Positions 25,937 to 33,455 of a DNA stretch of 64,000 nt are shown in pieces. Each line of letters begins with the position of its first letter. The stretch's first letter is position 1. Under the pieces are notes generated by a model. It made no database searches. It was not told the DNA's origin and saw nothing but the letters and a program-made list of their open reading frames with translations. The stretch covers positions 62,001 through 126,000 of the forward strand of contig NZ_JBHRSW010000006.1 of NCBI RefSeq assembly GCF_042646125.1. Reading direction: 5' to 3'. The position numbers and the translations under genes were made by a program. The stretch is from Glaciecola flavus. Lineage in GTDB: Bacteria; Pseudomonadota; Gammaproteobacteria; Enterobacterales; Alteromonadaceae.

Positions 25937-26923
25937 ATGCAACACATAATTTGTTTAATCTTAGTCAGTCTGAGCATGATGTTTACCAGTACCCTGACTA
26001 TGGCTGAGAATATAGACAACAATACCATACGAAAACAAGCCTTGAGCACTATCGGCTTAATCCCTGCAACTATGCCAATGGCAAGCCATGACACAAAAAA
26101 ACAAATCGAACTTGGTGAAAAACTGTATTTTGAAACGGCATTGTCAATCAATCAAAAACAATCTTGTAATTCGTGTCATAACATTCTTGCGGGTGGACAT
26201 GGCGTTGATGGCCTCCCAGTATCGATTGGAACATTAGGGAGTGTGGGTAAACGCAACGCCCCGTCCACATGGAATGCAGGGTTTCAGTTTGCTCAAAATT
26301 GGGATACGAGTGCACAAAGTTTAGAGGAACAGGCACACAAGCCCTTGCTTGACCCAAATGAAATGGCCATGCAATCAGAGGCGCAAATTCTTACTCGCCT
26401 TGAGTCATACCGTTCAGCTTTTGAGGAAGCATATACCGAAACCAAAGATCCATTATCACTGCAAAATGTAATGCACGCACTAGCTGCTTTTCAGCGCACA
26501 CTGATTACTCGAGATAGATTCGATCAGTTTCTCAGAGGTGATGACAATGCCCTGTCCAAGATTGAAAAGGAAGGTTTCATTGCTTTTCAAAAAAATGGCT
26601 GTTTAAGTTGCCACAGTGGTCCACTAATGGGTGGTCAATTTGCCATGAAAATGGGCTTGGTCATACCTTACCCTAACACAGAAGATAAGGGCTTAGGAGC
26701 GCTTACTGGTCGGCCTTCACATAACTATTTGTTCAAAGTACCTATCTTACGCAATGTCGCCAATACAGCACCTTACTTTCATGATGGCAAAGGAAAAACA
26801 CTAGAAGAAGCGGTATTCTTAACCGGCTGGCATCAACTTGGCAAAAAAATGAGTGAGCAAGAGGTTAAACAAATTACTGCATTTCTTAAAAGCTTGGACA
26901 ATGTACAAGCGTACGTTCAATAA
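25937..26923 (+). CDS. Di-heme cytochrome c peroxidase (CcpA/MauG family)
   Basis: A periplasmic peroxidase that reduces hydrogen peroxide with electrons from c-type cytochromes. The 328-residue product has a signal peptide (1-24, ending TMA) and two heme-binding motifs, CNSCH (77-81) and CLSCH (222-226). The regions following each heme fit the family (NAPSTWNAGFQFAQNWD; VPILRNVANTAPYFHDG). The ATG at 25937 was preferred to an upstream TTG at 25922 because it begins the signal peptide directly. It stands between katG and dps, forming a peroxide-defence group. Confidence 0.92.
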   Translation: MQHIICLILVSLSMMFTSTLTMAENIDNNTIRKQALSTIGLIPATMPMASHDTKKQIELGEKLYFETALSINQKQSCNSCHNILAGGHGVDGLPVSIGTLGSVGKRNAPSTWNAGFQFAQNWDTSAQSLEEQAHKPLLDPNEMAMQSEAQILTRLESYRSAFEEAYTETKDPLSLQNVMHALAAFQRTLITRDRFDQFLRGDDNALSKIEKEGFIAFQKNGCLSCHSGPLMGGQFAMKMGLVIPYPNTEDKGLGALTGRPSHNYLFKVPILRNVANTAPYFHDGKGKTLEEAVFLTGWHQLGKKMSEQEVKQITAFLKSLDNVQAYVQ

Positions 26924-27023
26924 AACCGATTGAACCTATCGTTTTATCTACTTGGATATTAAACACAGCCATTGCCATACTGAGCTCCATAGAAATGTAG
27001 AGCTTAGAAAAAAGGAAACAAAC

Positions 27024-27497
27024 ATGTCAGTCACTAACTCCATCGGATTAAATATTGAACAGAGTCAAGAATTAGTCAAATCACTAAACAAACTGTTGAG
27101 CAGTTACCAAATTCAATATATGAATTCACGGGCTTTTCATTGGAACATTCGAGGCACAAAGTTCTTTGAGCTGCATGTAAAATTTGAAGAAATCTACAAT
27201 GACTTGCTACTAAAAGTTGATGAAATTGCGGAGCGAATCTTAACGATAGAAGGAACGCCTTTGCACGCGTTTTCAGATTACATAGCAAATAGTATAATAA
27301 ACGAAGCTAAAAATATTACTGATGGCAATCAGGCAGTGAACAATCTTTTGTCTGGGTTCACTACGCTGATTGTAGAGCAGCGCAAAATTCTCTCGCAGGC
27401 AGGCGAAGCCCAAGACGAGGGCACCGCGTCCTTGATGGGCGATTACATCAAAGAGCAAGAAAAACTAGTGTGGATGTTAAAAGCTTACTTGGGCTAG
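27024..27497 (+). CDS. dps: Dps family ferritin-like DNA-protection protein
   Basis: Forms dodecamers that oxidise and store iron using peroxide, protecting DNA. The 157-residue, four-helix protein has the conserved ferroxidase segment NSRAFHWNIRGTKFFELH, followed by FEEIYNDLLLKVDEIAERI, giving the expected His, Asp and Glu ligands across the dimer interface. The ATG at 27024 has an AAAGGAA site; an in-frame ATG at 26952 lacks one and adds a non-conserved 24-residue leader. It follows the two peroxidase genes. Confidence 0.93.
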   Translation: MSVTNSIGLNIEQSQELVKSLNKLLSSYQIQYMNSRAFHWNIRGTKFFELHVKFEEIYNDLLLKVDEIAERILTIEGTPLHAFSDYIANSIINEAKNITDGNQAVNNLLSGFTTLIVEQRKILSQAGEAQDEGTASLMGDYIKEQEKLVWMLKAYLG

Positions 27498-27510
27498 CTT
27501 AACAAATACA

Positions 27511-28494
27511 TCACGGTTTTAAATGCTGCGCCAAAAACGCCCAAGTAATATTCCAAGCCTTGATTTGATCTGCTGTGTCTTTACGTTGAAGTGTATCCAA
27601 ATCTACTTGTCGGTTAAAATAGTGCCCATTTGCTGGATCTTGCCATACCATAGCTGTGGCAAGCTCTGGCTTTTTCGCTTGTAAGGCGTTGACTAAGGCT
27701 TCGGTTTCGACAAAGTCTGCATCGTCATCGTTTGTAGCGACCATGACTAAAGCCGGTATTTTTAACTTATCGACATGAAATAAAGGTGAGCGGTCAATAT
27801 ATACATCAGGCTTCTCGTGCGGTAAAGCGGCTATACGAGCTTGTTTTGTAAACACCTGCTGGTACTCTGGTCCTTTGTAGGCCATTCGAAAGATTAAATT
27901 AGATACGGGTACAAAGGCTACTACAGCTTGAAACAGCTCCGGAGCCTCGCGTGTAACCGCCAGAAGACTGATGAGCCCACCGTGACTCCACCCCATAACA
28001 CCAATGCGGCTGCTATCAACTATCGACACGGAAGATTTCAAATAGTTAGCAGCGGATATGGCATCATTTACCTCATAGCCACCGTAATCAAGTGCATTGT
28101 AGTATTCCTCGCCGTATCCCGAAGCCCCTCTGTATTCCGGCGCGATAACGACATACCCTTGTTCAATTGCCTCTTTAATAAAAGGAAAGTAATTGATGCC
28201 AAAATAGTCATGGATACCGCCATATACCCATACAATGGCTGGATGCTTACCTTCGCCTTTTGCTTTAATAGGCTTAAACACGTATGCAGGAATCGCTAGT
28301 CCGTCTACCTCACTTTTAATCTTGACTTTATCAAGCTTCATATGCCCTTTTGCTGCTTTAAACAAAATGCTGTCCAATTTTGCCGTTCTAGCCAGTGCCG
28401 CCTCATGATCTATTGCAAAAACTGGCAAAGAAATAACCGCTAAGATAAGCGATAGGAAGGCAGACGAAATAAATGATGTTATTGTTATTTTCAT
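27511..28494 (-). CDS. Exported alpha/beta hydrolase (prolyl oligopeptidase/S9-like)
   Basis: A 327-residue hydrolase with a signal peptide (1-27, ending VFA). The likely catalytic triad is Ser170 in GWSHGG, an Asp near 256 in ATNDDDADF, and His290 in NGHYF. The segments VYGGIHDYFGINYFP and PEYRGASGYGEEY resemble the dipeptidyl/acylaminoacyl peptidase branch. There is no propeller domain, so it is the single-domain form. Substrate could be a peptide or ester. It is convergent with dps, and its own promoter lies in 28495-28633. Confidence 0.82.
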   Translation of the reverse strand: MKITITSFISSAFLSLILAVISLPVFAIDHEAALARTAKLDSILFKAAKGHMKLDKVKIKSEVDGLAIPAYVFKPIKAKGEGKHPAIVWVYGGIHDYFGINYFPFIKEAIEQGYVVIAPEYRGASGYGEEYYNALDYGGYEVNDAISAANYLKSSVSIVDSSRIGVMGWSHGGLISLLAVTREAPELFQAVVAFVPVSNLIFRMAYKGPEYQQVFTKQARIAALPHEKPDVYIDRSPLFHVDKLKIPALVMVATNDDDADFVETEALVNALQAKKPELATAMVWQDPANGHYFNRQVDLDTLQRKDTADQIKAWNITWAFLAQHLKP

Positions 28495-28633
28495 AGTTAT
28501 ACTGATTCAGATTGTTTGCACAAAAAATCTACGTTACCCCGAGTTCGTCAGGAATGGAAACATTGAGAGTCTGAAGGCCAACAAGCAGTCATGGCGGACT
28601 AATAGTTACAAGATCATCAACAAGGAGCATTGA

Positions 28634-29107
28634 TTGTTTCAAACAAATTTGCAGATGGAAGAAGCATATCGCTTTTCTCGCTTTGATATTAGCAACCCAC
28701 TAGCTAGTTGCTCGGCACACCCTATCGTGTTAGAAGATCGCAATTGGACGACCTGTGAGCACTACGTTCAAGTCAAAATCTTGCGTTCAAAGTCGCAAGC
28801 CGACTATGCTGATAAACTGCCGACAGCGGAACAAGTCATTGCGTATGCCAAATCTTGGTTTCGACTTAAAATCCCCAATCACAAAAAAATACTCCCCGTT
28901 CTCATGACTCGCGCGTTGTATACAAAAGTGCAAATGTATGACGAAGTGAAGGATGCCCTACTAGCAACAGGGGATAACCTGATTATCGAAGGCTCTCAGT
29001 ACGACTATTTTTGGGGCGTTGGACGTGACTTGCGCGGTTACAATCACCTTGGAAAAACTTGGATGAATATTCGAGATAAAATAAAGCAGGACGCAAAAGC
29101 AGGTTAA
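28634..29107 (+). CDS. NADAR family protein (YbiA-like N-glycosidase)
   Basis: A 157-residue protein of the NADAR/RibX fold. Members hydrolyse N-glycosidic bonds in ADP-ribose-linked or riboflavin intermediates; YbiA removes a toxic riboflavin precursor. Diagnostic segments are CEHYVQ near 45 and YFWGVGRDLRGYNHLGKTWM near the C-terminus. The TTG start at 28634 was kept because AAGGAG lies seven bases before it; an ATG at 28655 is the alternative. Some NADAR proteins act in phage defence by reversing ADP-ribosylation. That is notable because a DarTG pair lies 10 kb away, though there is no direct link. Confidence 0.85.
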   Translation: MFQTNLQMEEAYRFSRFDISNPLASCSAHPIVLEDRNWTTCEHYVQVKILRSKSQADYADKLPTAEQVIAYAKSWFRLKIPNHKKILPVLMTRALYTKVQMYDEVKDALLATGDNLIIEGSQYDYFWGVGRDLRGYNHLGKTWMNIRDKIKQDAKAG

Positions 29108-29160
29108 TTTGTTTGGCTGTCATGCGCGCCCTAGAGGCTGAATCAATTGATCACGCAAAC

Positions 29161-29574
29161 TCAATAATCCACTTTTCGCCGCAAAGCCTTAGTTTTTCCA
29201 TCGCGCTTTTTACTGTCGAGGCGTTTGCGTTTGGCACTTAAGCTTGGCCGTGTCGCTTTCCTCGCTTTTAGTTCTTTGGTCACCGATAAAATGACTTGTT
29301 TTAAACGTTCGATAGCATCAATACGATTTTTTTCTTGGGTACGATAACTCTGCGCCTTGATGACAATATCCCCCTCTTTCGAGATGCGCTTGTCTTGTAA
29401 AGCCAATAGCCGATTTTTATACTTTTCATCAAGCGACGAATTTTGAATATTAAATCTCAGATGGATAGCACTTGATACTTTGTTGACATTCTGCCCACCA
29501 CTTCCCATTGCTCGAATAGCACTAAGCTGAATTTCATCTTCTGATATGTGTATATTGTGGCCAATTTCAATCAT
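29161..29574 (-). CDS. arfB: Alternative ribosome-rescue factor / peptidyl-tRNA hydrolase ArfB
   Basis: Rescues ribosomes stalled without a stop codon by hydrolysing the peptidyl-tRNA. The 137-residue protein has the release-factor GGQ motif at residues 26-28 (MGSGGQNVNK). Its very basic C-terminal tail (SAKRKRLDSKKRDGKTKALRRK) enters the mRNA channel. This size and tail identify ArfB (YaeJ) and not a class I release factor. It is a single gene with its own promoter. Confidence 0.95.
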   Translation of the reverse strand: MIEIGHNIHISEDEIQLSAIRAMGSGGQNVNKVSSAIHLRFNIQNSSLDEKYKNRLLALQDKRISKEGDIVIKAQSYRTQEKNRIDAIERLKQVILSVTKELKARKATRPSLSAKRKRLDSKKRDGKTKALRRKVDY

Positions 29575-29729
29575 TGTTCAAGTCTACTCGCACGGCATTA
29601 CAACAAGGCTTTACAGCCTAACAAAACTAAAAGCAGCGTATCACGCGATAAAGAAGCCGGACAGTGTAAAAGATCATTAAAAATAAGCCATTGATTTGTT
29701 TTCGACCGTAATATTCAAGTTTTGGATAT

Positions 29730-30041
29730 ATGCGCGGCGTAGAACTCGTTGACTGGCCTGAGTTACCAGAAAATATGGAACTTGAGTTAGAAGCCATTGC
29801 ACTGCATGGTTTAGAGGAAAATTTTGAAGTATTGGAATCCCTTAGTCTGCAAGAGCATCAGGAGCTGGCTCAAGAAATCTCTCCAGCAGCGGTCGCTTTG
29901 CATCGCTATTTTTTAGCTCAGCGTACACCAAATTTTATGAACCCCAAGAAGAAAACCGTAACAAACAGACCCAAAGTCGGCCGCAATGAGCCATGCCCTT
30001 GCGGTAGCGGGAAGAAATTCAAAAAATGCTGTTTACACTAA
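29730..30041 (+). CDS. Small SEC-C motif protein
   Basis: A 103-residue protein with an acidic N-terminal half and a C-terminal SEC-C zinc-binding motif, GRNEPCPCGSGKKFKKCC, like that at the end of SecA. The acidic helices (residues 10-70) have no recognised domain. Some SEC-C proteins bind ribosomes or SecB-like partners; nothing here shows which. No operon partner is visible. Confidence 0.75.
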   Translation: MRGVELVDWPELPENMELELEAIALHGLEENFEVLESLSLQEHQELAQEISPAAVALHRYFLAQRTPNFMNPKKKTVTNRPKVGRNEPCPCGSGKKFKKCCLH

Positions 30042-30112
30042 CTATGCAGTTTAGCTTGATAAAAATTCTTCGGGACTAAGTGAAGACTTAAGACCACTCA
30101 GTTCAAGGCATC

Positions 30113-30469
30113 TTACATCTCAAGAATTGTTTGAAAACCGCCGAATATCATTCGTTTTCCATTAAACGGCATGGTACTCATATCCCAATCGCTAAACCTT
30201 TTGTCTTTCATTGCCGCCTTGTTTCCTGCTTCACGAGCGGCTTTAGAAGGCCACACTATCCAAGAAAATACGACTATTTCAGATTCATCACATTTCACTG
30301 CCATAGGCAACGAAGTAAGCTTGCCCTCGGGTACATCGTCAGCCCAATTTTCTACTACCGCAAGGGCACCATGGTCTTTAAACACCTCAGCCGAAGTGCG
30401 TGCCAAACGAAGATATTCTTCCTTTTTATCCTTCTTTACCGGCATCACATAGCCGTCTATATAGCTCAT
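30113..30469 (-). CDS. DUF1428 family protein (YbaA-like)
   Basis: A 118-residue alpha/beta-barrel-type protein that starts MSYIDGYVMPVKKDKKEEY and ends KRMIFGGFQTILEM, the pattern of DUF1428. Fold relatives are dimeric ferredoxin-like proteins; the function is unknown. The ATG at 30469 has a GAGGAAGAG site upstream, whereas a longer start adds only VEEEK-type residues from the same purine tract. It lies next to the first copy of the 95-bp direct repeat. Confidence 0.85.
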   Translation of the reverse strand: MSYIDGYVMPVKKDKKEEYLRLARTSAEVFKDHGALAVVENWADDVPEGKLTSLPMAVKCDESEIVVFSWIVWPSKAAREAGNKAAMKDKRFSDWDMSTMPFNGKRMIFGGFQTILEM

Positions 30470-30507
30470 TTTCTCTTCCTCTACCAAGAATCAACCTTTG
30501 TTACTGT

Positions 30508-30602
30508 ATACCCTTTTTGCTAGGAAAGCCCATTTTTAACTCGTCAGCCAGAGGCTTTTAAGGTAAGCATTGGGTCGTCAGGACGGTATTTAAGATCTCT
30601 AC
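30508..30602. repeat. 95-bp direct repeat, copy 1
   Basis: Matches 31641-31735 at 92 of 95 positions, 1133 bp apart in the same orientation. Read on the minus strand both copies look like a coding remnant: EILNTVLTTQCLP here, then a stop. Upstream of it the same frame stays open for about 26 more residues (NVGFNVLAHIDHE...). Together with copy 2 it brackets the bacteriocin-like peptide and its membrane partner. Confidence 0.9.
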
Positions 30603-30651
30603 AACGGCGTCACACTCATGATCAATGTGCGCAAGAACATTAAATCCAACG

Positions 30652-31014
30652 TTATCTCCGCATAAATGAACACGTAGCAATCCATAACAATGAAAGTACA
30701 TACGCAAATGCTATTGAGATAATGTCAATTAAATCAAAATATAAGTAATTAATAAATGTTTGAACTAGCTCGTAAGTTATTGACGCGATGAGAGCGGAAT
30801 GAGCAGGTTTGTAACGTCTTAGATCAGAATAAAGTTTTATGAAAAAAAGCATGCAATAATATCCGAAAAAGCTTGGGTACACGTCAATAAAGAAGTTAGT
30901 CTCGTGGTTAGTTCGAATCCCTGATATGTCAATAATTAAGACAACACTAAAGGATACTATCATCAACCAAAGATTTACGTTTTTTTTGTTCTTTGTCCCA
31001 GGCTTTTTAATCAT
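30652..31014 (-). CDS. Small four-span membrane protein, candidate bacteriocin immunity protein
   Basis: A 120-residue protein with a basic N-terminus (KKPGTKNKKN) and four predicted membrane spans (residues about 13-30, 45-62, 72-90, 97-115). I recognise no domain with certainty; a loose VanZ-like resemblance exists. It starts 16 bp after the double-glycine peptide gene, in the same direction. Class II bacteriocin immunity proteins are often small membrane proteins encoded exactly there. The function is inferred from position only. Its 3' end runs to the edge of the coding remnant belonging to direct repeat copy 1. Confidence 0.55.
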   Translation of the reverse strand: MIKKPGTKNKKNVNLWLMIVSFSVVLIIDISGIRTNHETNFFIDVYPSFFGYYCMLFFIKLYSDLRRYKPAHSALIASITYELVQTFINYLYFDLIDIISIAFAYVLSLLWIATCSFMRR

Positions 31015-31030
31015 TGCTTAAAACGAACTT

Positions 31031-31222
31031 CTAACCATTACAGTTTCTTGACATTTGACCAGAGCAACTGCGATTAGCAGGGGCGTTTTCTTTTGCATAT
31101 TTCAAAAATGCCTTCCCTGCTGCTTTTGCAGCATCATATGTTGCAGCTACTACAAGCCCAATACCTATAGCTCTCGCACCACCAGTTACTTCATTTAATT
31201 GTTCCCAATTGAGTTCTTTCAT
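31031..31222 (-). CDS. Double-glycine leader peptide, candidate class II bacteriocin/microcin
   Basis: A 63-residue peptide. Residues 1-15, MKELNWEQLNEVTGG, form a classic double-glycine leader with hydrophobic residues at the expected spacing before GG. The core has an alanine/glycine-rich amphipathic or membrane-active stretch (IGIGLVVAATYDAAKAAGKAF), then a polar tail with two cysteines (CSGQMSRNC). The ATG at 31222 has an AAGGA site; a longer reading frame upstream is not credible. Such leaders are cut by C39-peptidase ABC exporters. None lies in the window, so export would need a distant transporter. A four-span protein gene follows directly. Confidence 0.65.
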   Translation of the reverse strand: MKELNWEQLNEVTGGARAIGIGLVVAATYDAAKAAGKAFLKYAKENAPANRSCSGQMSRNCNG

Positions 31223-31871
31223 CTGTAATATTTTCCTTAATAAAAAAAGTTCTAACATATTTTGCAGCAAGCAAATCACTAGTTTTATTTTGCTCGTTAA
31301 CTGCAGATTAATTATTCATATTTTTCGTAAAACAAACAGCTGTACTCTGTTATGAATCGGATATCCTATGTAGCTCATGAAAAACGCAATTATGAAGATA
31401 TTGATGTTGAAGCCGTTCAACAAGCGCTGTTAAAACAACAGCGCTCTAAATAACCTTTGATCCATGATCGGGATTTCTCTGTGATGGCCTTGGTTCGCTT
31501 GCTTAACCTAAACTCATCAAAAAATGAAATCAACAGGGTCATTTTATGATTCCTCCAGGGACGTGTTAGCTAACACCAACCGTTCAGGCAGAGCAATTGA
31601 ATCCCACTCTCTGGCCGTGCAACCTTTAGTACTTTATAGCATACCCTTTTTGCTAGGAAAGCCCATTTTTAACTCGTCAGCCAGAGGCTTGTAAGGTAAG
31701 CATTGGGTCGTAAGGATGGTATTTAAGATCTCTACTACCGTGTCATTTGACTCAGAACGTATATTTTTTTAATACTAAAAGGGTATTTTTTTACTACATT
31801 TCGTATTAATGTTCACCTATAAAATACTTTGCGTTAGTGTTCATGTCGTCAACTAACTAGAGGAATGACAC
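31223..31871. other. Gap with repeat copy 2 and no secure gene
   Basis: This 649-bp stretch holds the second 95-bp direct repeat and a possible 33-codon frame at 31352-31453 (+). That frame would give a hydrophilic peptide beginning MNRISYVAHEKRNYEDIDVE, but it has no ribosome-binding site. The rest is A/T-rich with no tRNA, transposase or strong hairpin. It looks like decayed sequence between the bacteriocin-like cassette and the next operon. Confidence 0.5.
31641..31735. repeat. 95-bp direct repeat, copy 2
   Basis: Second copy of the repeat at 30508-30602 (three mismatches). Here the minus-strand frame has no internal stop and would end ...QCLPYKPLADELKMGFPSKK plus three residues. This copy therefore retains a more intact 3' end of the same unidentified gene. 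Unequal recombination between the two copies would delete the cassette between them. Confidence 0.88.
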
Positions 31872-32207
31872 ATGAAAAAAGCCAATTTCGTCCTAATTTC
31901 AATACTCACATTATTTTCATTTACCACACTTGCAGAAAGTGGCGCTTCTCATCACAGCGGACAAGCGAGCAAACACTCAGTATTAGCAAGCGGGCATACT
32001 ATTGCGTCCACCAGTGTTGTCGCCAGTGCAGTAGTGGCTGTGCCATTAATTTCCGCTGGCACCGTCAGTGTCGCTGCTGGAAACACAATAGCAAAGTCGA
32101 AAACAGTAGTTGTTAAAACGAAAACTACAAATAACTGTGATACCCCGCTCATCATTACCGAAAAAGTGATCACGGTTGACCCAGCTCCCAACAAAATAAA
32201 CCAGTAA
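31872..32207 (+). CDS. Small exported protein, unknown function
   Basis: A 111-residue protein with a clear signal peptide (residues 1-21, ending LAES). The mature part is His/Ser-rich at first (GASHHSGQASKHS). A long hydrophobic alanine/valine stretch follows (about 50-72) that could be a membrane anchor, then KTKTTNNCDTPLIITEKV. I recognise no domain. It has an AGAGGA ribosome-binding site and lies 22 bp before the DUF2145 gene, so the two are probably one operon. Similar pairs occur in related marine bacteria, as far as I recall. Confidence 0.65.
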   Translation: MKKANFVLISILTLFSFTTLAESGASHHSGQASKHSVLASGHTIASTSVVASAVVAVPLISAGTVSVAAGNTIAKSKTVVVKTKTTNNCDTPLIITEKVITVDPAPNKINQ

Positions 32208-32229
32208 ACAAAGTTAAAACGGAGGCACT

Positions 32230-33021
32230 ATGCGAGTCTTACTATTTATCTGTTGTTTGCTACCTCTAAGCACATTTGCAGGTAGCCAGACTAACCCAAA
32301 AGCCATCTTTGCACCTGAGCGTATAGTCAAATTTTCAAAGGAAGTAGAGCGATATGCGGCACAACAAGGCGCGAGAGCCTTCATTATTGGACGTGTAGGC
32401 AGACATCCCAGTGACTTACCCAGAGATATTTCATTCACCCATACCGCCATAGCAGTGTATTCAAGCATCACTCTAGACAATGGCGAAATTACGCAGGGCT
32501 ACGCCATTCACAATTTGTATCAAAAACCAAACGATGCCAGTCATTCAGTACTCATGACCGACTACCCCGTCGATTTTTTCTGGGGCGCACAAGATTTGAA
32601 AGCAGGCTTAATTATCCCAGAGGCAAGTGTGCAGTTGGCATTGCTTCAGCTGTATGCCAATGACAAAGCTAAAACCTTACACAATGACAAATATTCCGCC
32701 ATTGCTAATCCTATTAACAGTCAATTCCAGAACTGCACGGAATACACATTGGATTTGATCAACGCCGCCATTTATCAAACCACCGATATTCAGAGGCTAA
32801 AAGCCAATGCTCAGGCTTATTTTTTACCACAGCCAATCCACAAAAGTCGATTAGCCTTGGGCATAGGCAGTGCATTTATGCCAGATATCACAACCAGTGA
32901 TCACAAAGGAAAGGTCAAAACCACCACTTTTACATCAATAGCTCGTTATCTGCATCAATACGACCTGTTAAGAGAAGCGACAGTCATCGATCAAAATCTT
33001 AAGGCCAAGCCACTGATTTAA
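32230..33021 (+). CDS. DUF2145 family exported protein
   Basis: A 263-residue protein with a signal peptide (1-17, ending TFA). The body fits DUF2145 and resembles the papain-like NlpC/YiiX fold. FTHTAIAVYSS near 75 supplies a His and NCTEYTLDLINAAI near 170 a Cys; these could be catalytic, but the family is uncharacterised. The strong GGAGG site and the small exported protein upstream suggest an envelope function. It is the last gene before the restriction island. Confidence 0.7.
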   Translation: MRVLLFICCLLPLSTFAGSQTNPKAIFAPERIVKFSKEVERYAAQQGARAFIIGRVGRHPSDLPRDISFTHTAIAVYSSITLDNGEITQGYAIHNLYQKPNDASHSVLMTDYPVDFFWGAQDLKAGLIIPEASVQLALLQLYANDKAKTLHNDKYSAIANPINSQFQNCTEYTLDLINAAIYQTTDIQRLKANAQAYFLPQPIHKSRLALGIGSAFMPDITTSDHKGKVKTTTFTSIARYLHQYDLLREATVIDQNLKAKPLI

Positions 33022-33098
33022 GGCTTTGGTTTGTAACCGATCATTAGGGGCTGTTTATCTTATGTGGGACAAACAAATCCAGCACCAGAGCGCTGCGG

Positions 33099-33155
33099 TT
33101 GGACAAATACCCTTGCTTATTTATCTAATTTATATAAATTAGATAAATTAGATAA
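33099..33155 (+). promoter_or_regulatory. Promoter overlapped by a 24-bp perfect palindrome and extra half-sites
   Basis: TTGGAC (33099-33104) and TATCTA (33122-33127) are spaced by 17 bp, as -35 and -10. The -10 lies inside a perfect 24-bp palindrome at 33122-33145 with half-site TATCTAATTTAT. ATTAGATAA is then repeated directly (33138-33146 and 33147-33155), and arms of 20 bp (33114-33133 with 33143-33162) form a larger imperfect palindrome. This is the expected layout of an autoregulated repressor operator for the gene at 33182. Confidence 0.75.
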
Positions 33156-33181
33156 ATAAGCATTAAAAGAAGAATAGCCTT

Positions 33182-33421
33182 ATGAAAGAGCAAGCGATCT
33201 TCGACCATATCAAACATGCATTAGATGATGCGCCACGCAATCAGTACACCACTGAGTTGCATCTGCAAATGATCAAATACGCAGATAGCTTAAAAAGCAT
33301 GACTGCCAAAGAGTTTTGCGAAGGTGTTGGCCTAAAACCCAGCTTCGGCACTGAATTTTCTAAAATGCGTAATCTCACTCACCGTTTAAAAGCCGCAGGC
33401 TTAAACACCGACTTGCTCTAA
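33182..33421 (+). CDS. Small HTH-like regulator of the restriction island
   Basis: A 79-residue helical protein. Residues about 38-75 (SMTAKEFCEGVGLKPSFGTE) read like a helix-turn-helix with recognition helix near 52-62. Small proteins of this kind precede hsdM in many type I systems and are annotated as transcription regulators. A perfect palindrome overlaps its promoter, so autoregulation is likely. That would delay restriction after entry into a new host. It lies 35 bp before hsdM. Confidence 0.65.
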   Translation: MKEQAIFDHIKHALDDAPRNQYTTELHLQMIKYADSLKSMTAKEFCEGVGLKPSFGTEFSKMRNLTHRLKAAGLNTDLL

Positions 33422-33455
33422 CAGCGCTCTATCACAAGGATTTAAAAGAACACAC

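Noticed and set aside
28634..29107. NADAR protein as part of the DarTG defence system
   Set aside because: Both concern ADP-ribose chemistry, but the gene is about 10 kb away with its own promoter and unrelated neighbours, and YbiA-type members have a riboflavin role.
30603..30670. Integron attC site or integron cassette array
   Set aside because: Sequences such as TCCAACGTTATC look vaguely like attC core sites, but the GTTRRRY/RYYYAAC pair and the long imperfect palindrome are missing. The small genes here do not share flanking attC sites.
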